From assembly GCA_900618425.1 (NCBI GenBank), contig UZAN01039878.1:2767-19105 (forward strand): DNA of 16,339 nucleotides, in the 5' to 3' direction. The DNA comes from Echinostoma caproni (lineage: Eukaryota > Platyhelminthes > Trematoda > Plagiorchiida > Echinostomatidae). Positions 1-9,600 of this stretch are shown piece by piece. The position numbers and the translations under genes were made by a program. How positions within the stretch are numbered: position 1 is the stretch's first letter; each line of letters begins with the position of its first letter. The notes beneath the pieces were generated by a model. That model was not told the origin of the DNA and ran no database searches. It worked only from the letters and a program-made list of their open reading frames with translations.

Positions 1-418
1 AAGATTTGATCGATACAACCGTGACCTGGTCGAAATCGTGCTTGTTGTTCACGGATGTTTGTCTCCCCAAACGGAGTCAGACGTCGAAGTATAATGGGGG
101 CTAGTAACTTGGCGACGGTTGGGATCAAACTTATTCCACGGTGGTTTGCGCAATCATTGCGAGATCCCTTCTTAAAAATTGGAACGATTGGTGATTCGCT
201 CCAGGATGATGGAATGCGCTCGTGTAACCAGATGTTACGCATTAAATCAGTAATGGAGTCTACAAGGTCATTGCCCCGCATCTTGAAAAAAGTGGGAGGA
301 AACCCGTCTGGCCCTGCAGCTTTTCCCTTCTTCAGGGTTTGGATGCAAGAACGAATTTCTGCTGCAGTAGGAGATTCAGATGACACTGCCCACGGAGCCT
401 CATCTACATCGGAGGAGA
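1..418 (-). pseudogene. Reverse transcriptase fragment, N-terminal fingers/palm region
   Basis: One minus-strand frame is open from 416 to the left edge, about 138 codons. It contains the sequence blocks expected early in a LINE reverse transcriptase: KKGKAAGPDGF (about 300-335), a W followed by IVPIFKKGSRNDCANHRGIS (about 125-195), and IREQQARFRPGHGCIDQI near the left edge (about 3-55). These match motifs 0 to 2a of non-LTR reverse transcriptases; RFRPG stands where GFRPG or GFRKG is usual. The active-site aspartates would lie further left, outside the window. The frame differs from the linker ORF upstream, the change falling at the undetermined base 419. It is labelled a pseudogene because the whole element is broken, though this fragment itself has no stop. 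Confidence 0.85.
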
Positions 419-919
419 NTTGAAGTAATCAGCCCACTGGTCAAGCCGTTGTTCGCTATTGTGAATTGCTTGCCCAATTTTGTCGCAGATTGTTTCACTA
501 ACTGTGCTTCGCCGACCTCCTGTATTGTGTATCAGCTGGAACAGTCTTTGACTATTCCCTGATGCAGCTGCTACTTCCATTTCACTAGCTATCGTTGCCC
601 ACCAGTTCTCGCGGTCTTTTTTGAGGCTCCTCGTGAGTTTACGTTGGAGAAGCCACCTAACCCTGCCTTGATCCCGGGCGGTGGGGATTTGCCGCCTTTT
701 CTCCACTAGTGCTATTGACTCGTCAGATAACCAGTGCCTCGGGCGGACTACTACTTCAGATGCACAAGCAACGTTCGCTGCGGAGTGCATTGCTCGGCTA
801 ATCTGATCCCATTGTTCCTTTACACTACCAGCCCGCGGTGCGTTTAACTCTTGCCCTAGTTCTGATTCGAAACGGGCACAAAGGGCTGGGCCAGATAAGC
901 GATGATCTGCCATTCGAGT
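408..919 (-). pseudogene. LINE ORF linker between endonuclease and reverse transcriptase
   Basis: An open stretch of about 170 codons follows a TAA at 920-922 and lies in the same frame as the endonuclease fragment, so it is the continuation of that ORF past a premature stop rather than a separate gene. It has no conserved catalytic domain. It is rich in Arg, Lys, Gln and Trp, with an LVEKRRQIPTARDQGRVRWL segment and a WWATIASEMEVAAASGN segment, the sort of basic helical linker found ahead of the reverse transcriptase in fluke LINEs. The frame runs into a short unrelated tail and a stop just after the N at 419, where the reverse transcriptase takes over in another frame. An ATG at 911-913 is present but is unlikely to be a real start. 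Confidence 0.75.
419..419. other. Undetermined base (N) at a LINE frame change
   Basis: The base is N. On the minus strand the linker frame and the reverse transcriptase frame meet exactly here; one extra base would join them. This suggests a missing base at an assembly join or a low-quality call rather than a certain mutation. Confidence 0.6.
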
Positions 920-1480
920 TTAGTGGGATTTTCTGCGACCAGTGAGTTGGAGAGTGAACTGCATCAAAACTGACGCATGATCAGATTCAACGAAGGTGGT
1001 CCAATAGGACCTGCAGTTTTGTACCGAGCCACGCCAACGGTAGCTTACTGCTATGCGGTCAATCTGAGTTAGCGTGCCACTTGAATTTGAGCGCCATGTT
1101 GCCGTCCGTTGAGAGCTGTGTCGGAAGTTGGTGCTGGATAGGAAAAGATGATAATCTGCACGGAACTGAAGAAGTCGATCGCTATTATCTGTTCTCTGGC
1201 AGGGCAGAGCACAATGACCGCCTAGGCAAGCTTCTGATGCGCTCATTTTTCCAACTTGCGCGTTGAAATCACCTGCAAGCACAACTATGTCGGAGCTTCG
1301 ACCCATCCAAATGAGTTCGGTGAGTTTATCATAAAACTCGTCCTTTTATGCTTCAGAATTGCAGTTGGTCGGTGCATACGCTGAGCTGGTGAATAAGCAC
1401 CTTTTGGTGTTGCTTCCCTTCTGGACGCTGATGGAATCGCACATAAGCGGCTGTTGACTGTGGGTTGTGTATACACAACC
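920..1480 (-). pseudogene. AP-like endonuclease domain, C-terminal half, broken
   Basis: This encodes the C-terminal half of the exonuclease-endonuclease-phosphatase fold that nicks target DNA for LINE insertion. Visible landmarks are SAYAPTNC (about 1370-1395), KDEFYDKL, AGDFNAQVG (about 1255-1285) with the catalytic Asp and Asn, TQIDRIAVS (about 1045-1070) with a catalytic-site Asp, and ESDHASV (about 975-995) with the terminal Asp-His pair. All the catalytic residues expected in this half are therefore kept. The frame is broken by TAA at 1346-1348, between the YAPTNC block and KDEFY, and ends in TAA at 920-922. The VNSRLCAI block just upstream (about 1425-1460) is in a different frame, so an indel lies near 1430-1440. 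Confidence 0.85.
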
Positions 1481-1800
1481 TAAAAATAATTCCATACTTT
1501 TGAGTTTGATGGACTGGTGCAGGCAGGTTGTCCAGCCACTAAGCAGGAGAACAATTAGGGTTCTCGTCCAAAGCCTTTAGTTCTGACAAGAACCTGATCG
1601 CATGACGGCGGTTAAACCGAAGTAGAGGCCCATTTACTTGGATCGATTACTCCTCCACCGCTTTTTACCGACAAATGCAAATTGCAGTCGAACTTCCAAC
1701 CTGGAGGACCAGGAGACTGAACTTCATCTGACCTCTACCCATTCACCTTCCAGGCATGATTATATCTTTGGCTCGACAAAACCATCCTGAGTGGCTCTTT
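1481..1800 (-). other. Possible degenerate 5' end of the LINE
   Basis: Beyond about 1480 the minus strand shows only short endonuclease-like remnants scattered over two frames (for example RTL near 1555-1563 and LVAGQPAC near 1525-1550). The central part of the domain that should carry the SETRI-type motif is missing. The rest up to about 1800 has no long open frame and could be 5' UTR of the element or plain host DNA. The assignment is weak and rests on my reading of related fluke elements. Confidence 0.3.
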
Positions 1801-2474
1801 GGGTTACAGAGGTGCACAAGCCATTACACCACGTCAAGGTGCAGTCTCGTCGTGATGGCTATTGTTCTCACTGCGGTTTTCTTCGTAACACAGTGCGTAT
1901 CATAATTGACATATTCTTAACTAGCTCGTTTATGACACGTGATTCGTCCACATTTTCAATTCATAGTTCAATGTCACACGAGGTTGTCAATTCGCGCTGC
2001 CTTACGATTCAATCCCATTACTGATAAAGAGATATGGTAAGTTCTAAACGCTCAGTCATTTTTTTCGACGCCTCGTTAGCTAGCGAGAAACAAACCGCCG
2101 TTGTTCAGTTATCTATATTGATTTGTGTGATCGGAAATGTGAAATTTCCTTCCCACACTGATTTTTGGTGTGCTCATCTGATGTCAATCATCGGATTGGA
2201 TTCAGACGAATCCGTTTTCATCCTTGCGAAGTGTACAAGGTGTTGAATTCATGGATCACACCCGTGTAGATACGCACGCGCCATAGCTATTTGGCCTGGA
2301 ATCCGTGTGCCCCGACCAGAGGCTACCTTTCATTTATACAATTGCACGCTGAACAGAACCTTCAAGTGCATGCGATGTGACCAAAACAACCGTGTCGTTC
2401 CAAAGAAGGAATAGTTCATAAACGATCTCGGTTCATAGGCGTGTTCGAGGTCATAGAATTTTTGGGATTACGAT

Positions 2475-2507
2475 GTTGTTGTTGCTGTTGTTGTTGTTGT
2501 CGTTGTT
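2475..2507 (+). repeat. (GTT)n microsatellite, imperfect, 11 units
   Basis: Eleven trinucleotide units in a row; nine are GTT, the fourth is GCT and the ninth is GTC. No open frame of note runs through it, so it is a non-coding simple repeat. Confidence 0.95.
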
Positions 2508-3162
2508 GCACAGTGACTGACTGGTAATAGACATGTGTGCGATGCAAATTCTCCTTTTATTTACGTCAGAATTAAAAGGATAATTGAACCAGCGAACAGT
2601 GTATGGACATGTTTCAGTGTGACTGTTTTTCCTCCGGAGTTTATTCCTTTTTTTGGTAGTTCATTATTCACAGATGTTTCCCTATTTTATACATTCTGGT
2701 TAGAAGTTTTGCTCAAACTGTTAGTCATCAGTCCCTTACGACCTCTATCCATTGCTAAAAATCTTCGTTACCATATTTTGTGCACCGATTCTCGTCTCAA
2801 GTGAATGTTTGTTTCTATCCCATCAGTGTATGTAGAATCATATTTGGTAACCATCCAACACACCGTGCGCTGAACCGGTTTACTCAGTCGTGGTTTAACC
2901 CGTCAAGCTGTAAAATACTGGGTTTCTGCTGGCTCTTTTGGACCCCTTCAAGCGCACTTAGCGATCCCGGCAAATAGGGCTTACAATGAGCTTCACTTAT
3001 CTTTAGATCACAAACTCACAAGTAGCTTGGTGGAACCGAGGTGGAAAGCAGATGTACTCAACTGTTGCTTTTGGAAAAATCCCGGTGTCTGTTTCAGCTT
3101 ATAAGTGCTACTGAACCCCAAAGACTGCGTTTGTGAAATAATTTGCGAAGTAAATAGCACGT

Positions 3163-3174
3163 CACTGTACAGTG
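3163..3174. repeat. 12-bp perfect palindrome
   Basis: CACTGTACAGTG equals its own reverse complement. No function is evident. Confidence 0.6.
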
Positions 3175-3275
3175 TTCGTCGATGCTGGACAGCTGGACAC
3201 CTCGGTTCAATCAGCCTCTCATTGGTTGCCCCAAGTGCATTCTAGTTTCTAACCACGGCACTTCACTCAGAATTG

Positions 3276-3293
3276 GAGATCCCATAGGATCTC
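3276..3293. repeat. Short inverted repeat, 7-bp stem and 4-base loop
   Basis: GAGATCC at 3276-3282 pairs with GGATCTC at 3287-3293 around the loop CATA. It lies in unannotated DNA. Confidence 0.6.
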
Positions 3294-3451
3294 TGAGCCC
3301 CGAATACCATTAATTATATCTATCAGACGACATACTGTCGGTCATTTTCAGATGTGGTAAAGAATGATTCACAACAGAGGGCTTTCCAAACTGTTTTCCA
3401 TGATCCGCGAGGAAGAAATTACGTTCCCTATAGAGGGGAAACTCGTTTGTT

Positions 3452-3472
3452 ACACTAAATTGAAGTTAGTGT
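3452..3472. repeat. Short inverted repeat, 7-bp stem, with an outer 5-bp stem
   Basis: ACACTAA (3452-3458) pairs with TTAGTGT (3466-3472) around a 7-base loop. An outer CTCGT and ACGAG pair flanks it beyond small interior loops. About 40 bases downstream is AGTTTGATTCC, which loosely resembles a tRNA-type B box; no matching A box or tRNA fold is seen. Confidence 0.5.
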
Positions 3473-3594
3473 GTTACGAGGGCTGTTACAGTGTTCCAAC
3501 CACAGGAGCATAAGTTTGATTCCCATAGCTCTCAAAACTGTTGTCCATTTTATTTCTCAGCGTGAAGAGCGAAGAGCAGGCCGAGTTCCGTTGA

Positions 3595-3960
3595 AGCTGT
3601 GCTTTCTAGATCAATATCCGGGACCGTAACCGGGTCGGTGTACCACTGGCACTTCATACCTGGGGGAGTTGGCTAAAAACGCAGATCTCAAACCAACCGG
3701 ATAGATGCATGCGAACCACGCACATACCTTGGTCGTGGTCACCGGCTCGATTGGGTGTCGAGGTTTATTGGTCACATCGGACGTTCGACCCCGCGCGAAG
3801 GTCGTATGATCCGATGAACTGGGTATAGACTCCAAACGGGTTGCAGTTTTTACACCGCCCTGCTGCTTTGCGGTCCAGGCTTCGGCTAGCCGAAGGCTTC
3901 GGTTGCGAACTCTTAATTTGGCCTGGGCAACCTAGCGGTATCATGCCCTCGAGCAAATCA
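3595..3960. repeat. GC-richer block, possible dispersed repeat
   Basis: This block is visibly richer in CG dinucleotides and GC than its neighbours and contains a 16-bp perfect palindrome at 3880-3895 (CTTCGGCTAGCCGAAG) followed at once by another GCTTCGG. Two overlapping minus-strand open frames of 63 and 74 codons cross it, with no recognisable domain. The composition step and palindrome suggest an inserted repeat of unknown family; it could equally be a chance feature of the host intron. Confidence 0.3.
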
Positions 3961-6620
3961 TCAAACCACCCTCGGTTAGCGGTTGGAAAACCATTTCCAT
4001 GCCTTTAGAAATTAGAGTGGCCTTCGCTTCCTTGCCATGTGGAGCTGTTGGCTGGGATACGAAGTAATTGGGGTGTACGATCTGATCAGAAAAGCAACCT
4101 ACCGCCAGACCTCACGGAACGTTAAGGCTCACGATGAATCCTTGTTTCCGTCACCAGTTAAGTGCGGAGAATTCGCCTTATATCTTCTTTTCTCTTCGAC
4201 TTTACCTTAGATGATGTCCCTCACAGAACTTTCCTTTATGCAGGCAGCTCCGGCGTTGAGTCTCTCTTTGAAACCAAACTTGTAGACTTGGTGTTTTCAC
4301 CTTCGTCTTTTCACTGAGCTTAGTTGAAAATGTTTCATCACACCTTCAGTGCTTCTGAATTGATGGTGTTCTACTTCTATCTACTCAGTAATATAGTTTG
4401 TTCAATGATTTTTCGGTCCCATGTTTCTAGTACGTTAGGTGGAGGAGGGGAGCGCATTGCGGTTCCAAGGTTAATTGTCGGGTCCAGACCAAAGTTTTCG
4501 CTAAAGAAGAGCCCATGTAAGTGAATTGTGTCGTCGACTCAAGGAGCGCAAGACTACGATCAAACCATGTTAGCTACCTACTTCATGTCATCCATTCGGC
4601 TTACCCTGTGTTCTCATTAGCGCCACCTGTACAGGTGTCTTGGTTCGTTCGAAGTGATCCCGCACCTGTGTTGTCTTCGGGAAAATGTATAGCTTGTTTT
4701 TTAATTTCAGTTTATATACAGGCGCAACACTGTTGACAGAGAAATAGAGGAAGAAAGAATGGGTTGGAAAAAGTTTTCGTACAAACCCTGGCATTCACGT
4801 TGGTGCGAAGGTTTTGTTGTGTGGAATAAAATCAGTGCTTTCCATATTCATGGTTGGTGCCGGTGAATGACGAACTCGGTAGCTCATACTACTGACAGAC
4901 CGGAGACTTCTATTGACCACTTTCCTCGGTCACGCCTGAACACTGCATCTTGGGAAATTAGTCTATCTAGGTTTCAAGACCATTGCACTGTGCAGTAATC
5001 ATAACGTCAAGACGCAATAAACCGATAGTGATGATTCCAAAATGACAATACCTTGTTTCGAATCGGATGAACTTGTTCTCTGCGGTACTCCCATGTACCG
5101 TGGATATGGCAGGTCATCCTGCTGTTGAACTCGAGGGGTCACCGATGGATCCTGTTGTGTATCTCGGATAGCCGACTGCTACAAAAGAAATCAGTGGTCT
5201 GACAAAATAAACACAATTTCCGGTAAAATACTAACTTTATCCTTGGTTTTTGGTTGGAACTGTCGACTATTTTCGTTGCGCGTTGCTGACAAAATGAGTC
5301 AGCAGTAGCACCACAAGCTTTGTCCCATCACTGCTGTGCATCATGTTTGATCTTCCTCACTTTCAGTTCACGTGAGCCAAATTCCTTGATATATTCATGC
5401 ACTTTTCCCTCTCATGTTACGCAAATGACCCATTTACATTCAGTTGTGACTCCAAATTAGGATTGTACATCGTGGCATCACTATAATACAACCAAACATT
5501 TTACCCGTTTATGCTAAACTGTCGGCTTGTGTTTCAATCCACTTATTTTCGGGCTGATAGTTTTCTGTCTGCGACATAAATACACCCACATACTGCTTAT
5601 TTTTTACCACTATTACAACTAACTACCATATTATGTAAGCACTCACACCTGCGTCGTATTTTATGACAGTCAATCATCATTTTTGATGGAATGAAAGAGA
5701 GATCGGTTTCTAATCTCGGTCTACTTTGCGTTGGTCTCTTTTGCACACCAAATGTTGATGTAACAATTTGATCCAGGGTAATCTGGTTCCCATATTTGTA
5801 TACCGTTTATTTCATTTTCGCATACTGTTTGCAACACAGAGCAAATTTGTTTGATTATCGACATGAGTTGAATTCACTAAACCTCAGTAGTTATTTAGGT
5901 CAAGCGTCATGTCTGTCCAACACTTGCTTTCATTGTTGTTCACACTTGCTGCTACTATGATAGAGAGTGCAATACTGAGGTCAACTACACAAGTAGGTTA
6001 TGAAATTTATGTTCATCGATGGAATAAGCAGTCCTCATAACCGATTAATGAGGACCCTAAGGCAGCCAACCGGTAGCAGCGCTTTTGTTACCTGTTATTA
6101 TTAGCATGTCTGGTTGCTGGAAAATGCATATATGTATATTTGTATTTCGTGATTTGTGTTGACCGGCCTGCTCCAGTCCCCGGTACAGAACATTTCAATA
6201 GCTGCATATCCATCGAACTTCCACGATCGGTAACTTCACCGTCACGCAGCACAGTTTAGCACCTATCCCGCTGGGTTTTCTTGTGTTCCTTCATTCTATA
6301 TGCCAGTGCTCAGGGGTCACTGGTTTCCTTAATTGAACAATAATTTCCGGTGATCGTCTGGCTCACCCCTTCCGAACATTCATCACATTTCTTGATGGAC
6401 ATGATGAAGAGTGAATTTTCTATTACAAATTGTGGAAGTTTTTACCTATCTATCCGATTTCTCCACTGTTGCCATTGGTTACACGATGCATGACGACAGT
6501 TCCTTATGTTTCACCACACAATACTGACAATCATGATTTATAAGTTACTGATATGTGCCATAGTTCTAACAATTAAATGTTTTATATTTTTAGTTATTTT
6601 TTCTGTCAATATAAACTATA

Positions 6621-6658
6621 ATTCCCCTCTCTCGCATTTTCTTCTTGCTCTTGTTCAG
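6621..6658 (+). promoter_or_regulatory. 3' splice site (polypyrimidine tract and AG) before the large ABCA exon
   Basis: A nearly pure C/T tract of about 35 bases ends in TTCAG at 6654-6658, followed by the start of continuous coding. Coding homology starts inside a domain and the open frame has no ATG at its head (its first in-window codon at 6645 is TTG, inside the tract), so this is an intron end. The acceptor splits a codon after its second base (phase 2). A second AG six bases further (6663-6664) could also be used and would keep frame. Confidence 0.8.
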
Positions 6659-9600
6659 GTTCAGCACATTTGACGGATCATTATCGTTTGAACACATTCC
6701 AACTTTGATTCATTTGAAAAGTCTCTTCTCCTCTTTATTCACATCGTACGAGACAATCAGTCATCGATTTACCATTCCAGACACAAAAAACCCAATGAAT
6801 CAGTACATGCACACAGCTCGTGAAATGTCCCGCCTGTTTTGTGGTCAACGCAGTCCGAAGGACAACGACCTAGGCCGATTAATCTATCTGATTGAATCAT
6901 TTGATGCGTTCAATGTGTCCGATTTTCTCATACACATGGAATCCACCTCACCCGCGGATGTGGAATCAAAGGACCAGTCGGATTACACCGGTCGGCTTCG
7001 AGCACACCGACTGAATGCATGCGGTCTACTTGAATACGTGCTGACCTTGAACCCCGTACGGAATGCTGCCGGTCGGCTGAGACAGTTCCTATTCGGTCAG
7101 ACTGCCTACTATCCTTACACGCCACTAACTGAACAGATTATTCGAGAGGCAAGTACGCGATATCAGTTGCTGATCAAATTGCATCAGTTGACCAAGTTCT
7201 ACTTCAACACTACGCGTCCTTGGATTGAAAAACTTTTCACTAATAGTTCTCGACTGAATGCGTTTCGTGACCAGATGCAGACATGTGCTGAGGATGACTT
7301 TTTCCTGCCCTCCCAAGTAACGAAAGCCTGTGCGCTCATCCGTCGTTGGTCCGATCCCGCAGTGATTCCGGAAAACTCCACACAGACACATTGGACCGGG
7401 ACTTTAAAAAGTGCAGATTTTCTGTTTGGTTTGATCGAATCTGTGCTGGACTGTATGCAGTTGGAAAATAGATTTATTCCGTTCACCGATAAAAGCCAGT
7501 TTGACGAATTCCTTGAGCGAAACCAGTTGGATTTGCTACGCAGTCCAATTGGAGTGATTTTTGAGAGTGTACCACTCGTATGGGATAATCAAACGGGACG
7601 AGCTACACTTCCACCGGACAATCAATCTGACGTGATTTCGCTTGTGTTTCGCAAAAGCCCGTTCGCAATAGACACAACATATCGGTACAAAGTTCTTGAC
7701 TATTATCGTACCCCAATCCCCAGACGTCATCCGTCAACCGATATGAAATATTTCACCAGTGGATTTATCGACCTTCAAGAGGATTTGAGCCGAGCTATCG
7801 TCCAGCTGACTAGAACACCACCAGACCAGGAGACCTCACGAATCCATACAGGCACAGAATTCAAGCTTTTCCCCACAGCCCCGTTTGTGAATGATGGGTT
7901 CATGGACTTTTTTGCACCAAATTTGCCTCAATTGATGGTCCTCGCTTGGTCTCTGACCGTGGTGTCGGCAGTCAAATACATGGTGGATGAGAAGGAACAT
8001 GGTCTGACCGAGATGCTCACTCTGCTTGGTGTGCCCCCCGTACTGGGTCAAGCTTCATGGTTCACCGTATCCATCATTCTTATATTGCTATCATGTGTGC
8101 CCATTTTAGGCATTCTCAAGTTAACCGGGATTGTAATGCATTCGAATTCGATGCTATTGTTCTCTTTCACCATGTCCTATGCGATTGCCATTCTTTCATT
8201 CGCTGTGATGTGCAGTTGCCTTTTTCATCGCGCAAATCTTGCCGCGGTGGTTTCCGGTTGTGTGTATTTTCTGTTCTTCTTACCAGCACCTCTGCTGCTG
8301 CGCTACGAGAATTTTCTCTCACCCGAGGTGCTCTATGGGGCAAGCCTTCTACCTCAGGTCAGTCACGGATTCGGTTGGGCTTATTTCATTCGGTTGGAAA
8401 TACACGGGACTGGGGCTCATTGGAACAGTTTGTGGCACGTTGATCATTCCGACGCTCCCTACTCGTTGGGTTTGGCATTTGTCTTTCTCTGGATCTCAGT
8501 TGTGCTGCATTTGACCATAGCCGTGTTTGTGATTCCCTGGTTTCGATTCGCTTACCGTTGGGCCATGCCTGGATTGACTCGTCTTCTATACGGCCCCAGT
8601 GGACAAGCTACGTATCACGGTTGGACGAACGCACTACGTGAACATCGACTAACAGCTTTCCTACGCGAACGACGTCTAGGTAATAATACTGATTTGTCTG
8701 AGGGTTCAGCGATCGCGAATGGGGTGAATGGGGTAGGTCACGCGGGCCCGCCGGAGACTCCACCGGCTATCCGTTCGACAATTCCGACTGTAGTTATTCG
8801 ACGACTAAACAAAACCTACCGATGTCCGCATTTTGTCGCCCTGGACAACGTCTCATTGACTATGTTTCCGGACGAGATCACTGCAATTTTGGGACATAAC
8901 GGAGCCGGAAAAACAACATTAATGTCTATTCTAACGGGAACTACACAATCAACCGGTGGAATTGTACTCGTTAATGGTTTTAATGTTCGTACTCAGATGG
9001 ATGAGGTACGGGAGCAAATGGGCTATTGTCCTCAACGTGATATACTCTATTCCGATCTCACGGTTGCTGAGCATATTCGTTTTTACTGTGCCCTTCGTGG
9101 GTTGACTGGGAGCATGCTACGTTCAAAAGTAGACGCTTATTTGGACGAGTTCAATTTCCAAACCAAGCGGAACGCATTAGCTAAAACGTTATCTGGTGGT
9201 CAAAAGCGCAAATTGTCTGTTTGCTTGGCTTTTGTTGGAGATGCTTCAGTTGTACTTCTGGACGAACCGACGGCCGGTGTGGATCCACTATCCAAACGAG
9301 TGATCTGGGACACCATACGTGCCATGCGTCCCGGTCGCACAGTGCTGTTCACCTCACATCACATGCGCGAAGCGGAATTTCTTTCCGATCACATTGCCAT
9401 TTTAACTCGCGGTCGTGTGTACTGTGCCAGTTCAAGTGTGTCTTTGAGAGCCCAATACGGAGTCGGTTACGTTCTGACTTTGGATAAGAGTTCCGTGGTT
9501 GATCAACTATCCTGGTCCGATTTAATTTCAATAGTTCACAAATTCATTCCACAAGCGATTCGAGTTTCACAGACAATGAACTGTGTGAAGTTGCGTATTC

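Larger units (their letters stand above)
1..1620 (-). mobile_element. Decayed non-LTR (LINE) retrotransposon copy, 3' end beyond the window
   Basis: Read on the minus strand, the region gives in order an apurinic-type endonuclease C-terminal half, a linker and the N-terminal part of a reverse transcriptase, the usual order of the single long ORF in RTE-like and related LINEs. The copy is not intact: there are in-frame stops at 1346-1348 and 920-922, a frame change near 1430-1440, another at the N at 419, and an apparent deletion in the first half of the endonuclease. The 3' end lies left of base 1, so the catalytic Y/FADD box, the 3' UTR and one target-site duplication cannot be seen. The 5' boundary near 1620 is a guess, because only scattered endonuclease-like residues are visible beyond about 1480. 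Clade assignment (RTE-like) is inference from motif style. Confidence 0.85.
1801..6620. other. Gene-free stretch upstream of the ABCA exons
   Basis: I find no open frame that reads as a known domain, no rRNA and no convincing tRNA in these 4.8 kb. The longest open frames (about 60-90 codons) lack splice sites in matching phase and resemble no transporter sequence. In particular no exon encodes the expected first ABCA membrane helix. The sequence is AT-rich with scattered short inverted repeats and one GTT microsatellite. Because the next exon begins inside a protein domain behind a strong 3' splice site, the 3' part at least must be intron; whether all of it is one intron or part is 5' flank cannot be told from here. 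Confidence 0.6.

Noticed and set aside
55..423. Plus-strand open frame of 122 codons at the left end
   Set aside because: It is the antisense shadow of the reverse transcriptase fragment, which shows clear family motifs on the minus strand.
2034..2804. Plus-strand open frames of 70 and 89 codons as possible upstream exons
   Set aside because: No ABCA-like or other recognisable domain, and no pair of good splice sites in matching phase.
3514..3524. tRNA or tRNA-derived gene suggested by a B-box-like match
   Set aside because: No A box at the right distance and no cloverleaf could be drawn.
3611..3956. Minus-strand open frames of 63 and 74 codons
   Set aside because: They overlap each other, have no domain, and owe their openness to the GC-rich composition of the block.
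4324..4524. Open frame of 66 codons ending near a good donor GTAAGT at 4517
   Set aside because: The donor would leave phase 1, while the next known exon starts in phase 2, and the peptide resembles no ABCA region.
6645..6658. Start codon of the ABCA frame at 6645
   Set aside because: The codon is TTG within the polypyrimidine tract of a 3' splice site; the protein is clearly incomplete at this end, so coding begins at 6659.
8057..8514. Plus-strand open frames of 128 and 91 codons within the ABCA exon
   Set aside because: They are out-of-frame shadows of the TM3-TM6 coding region.
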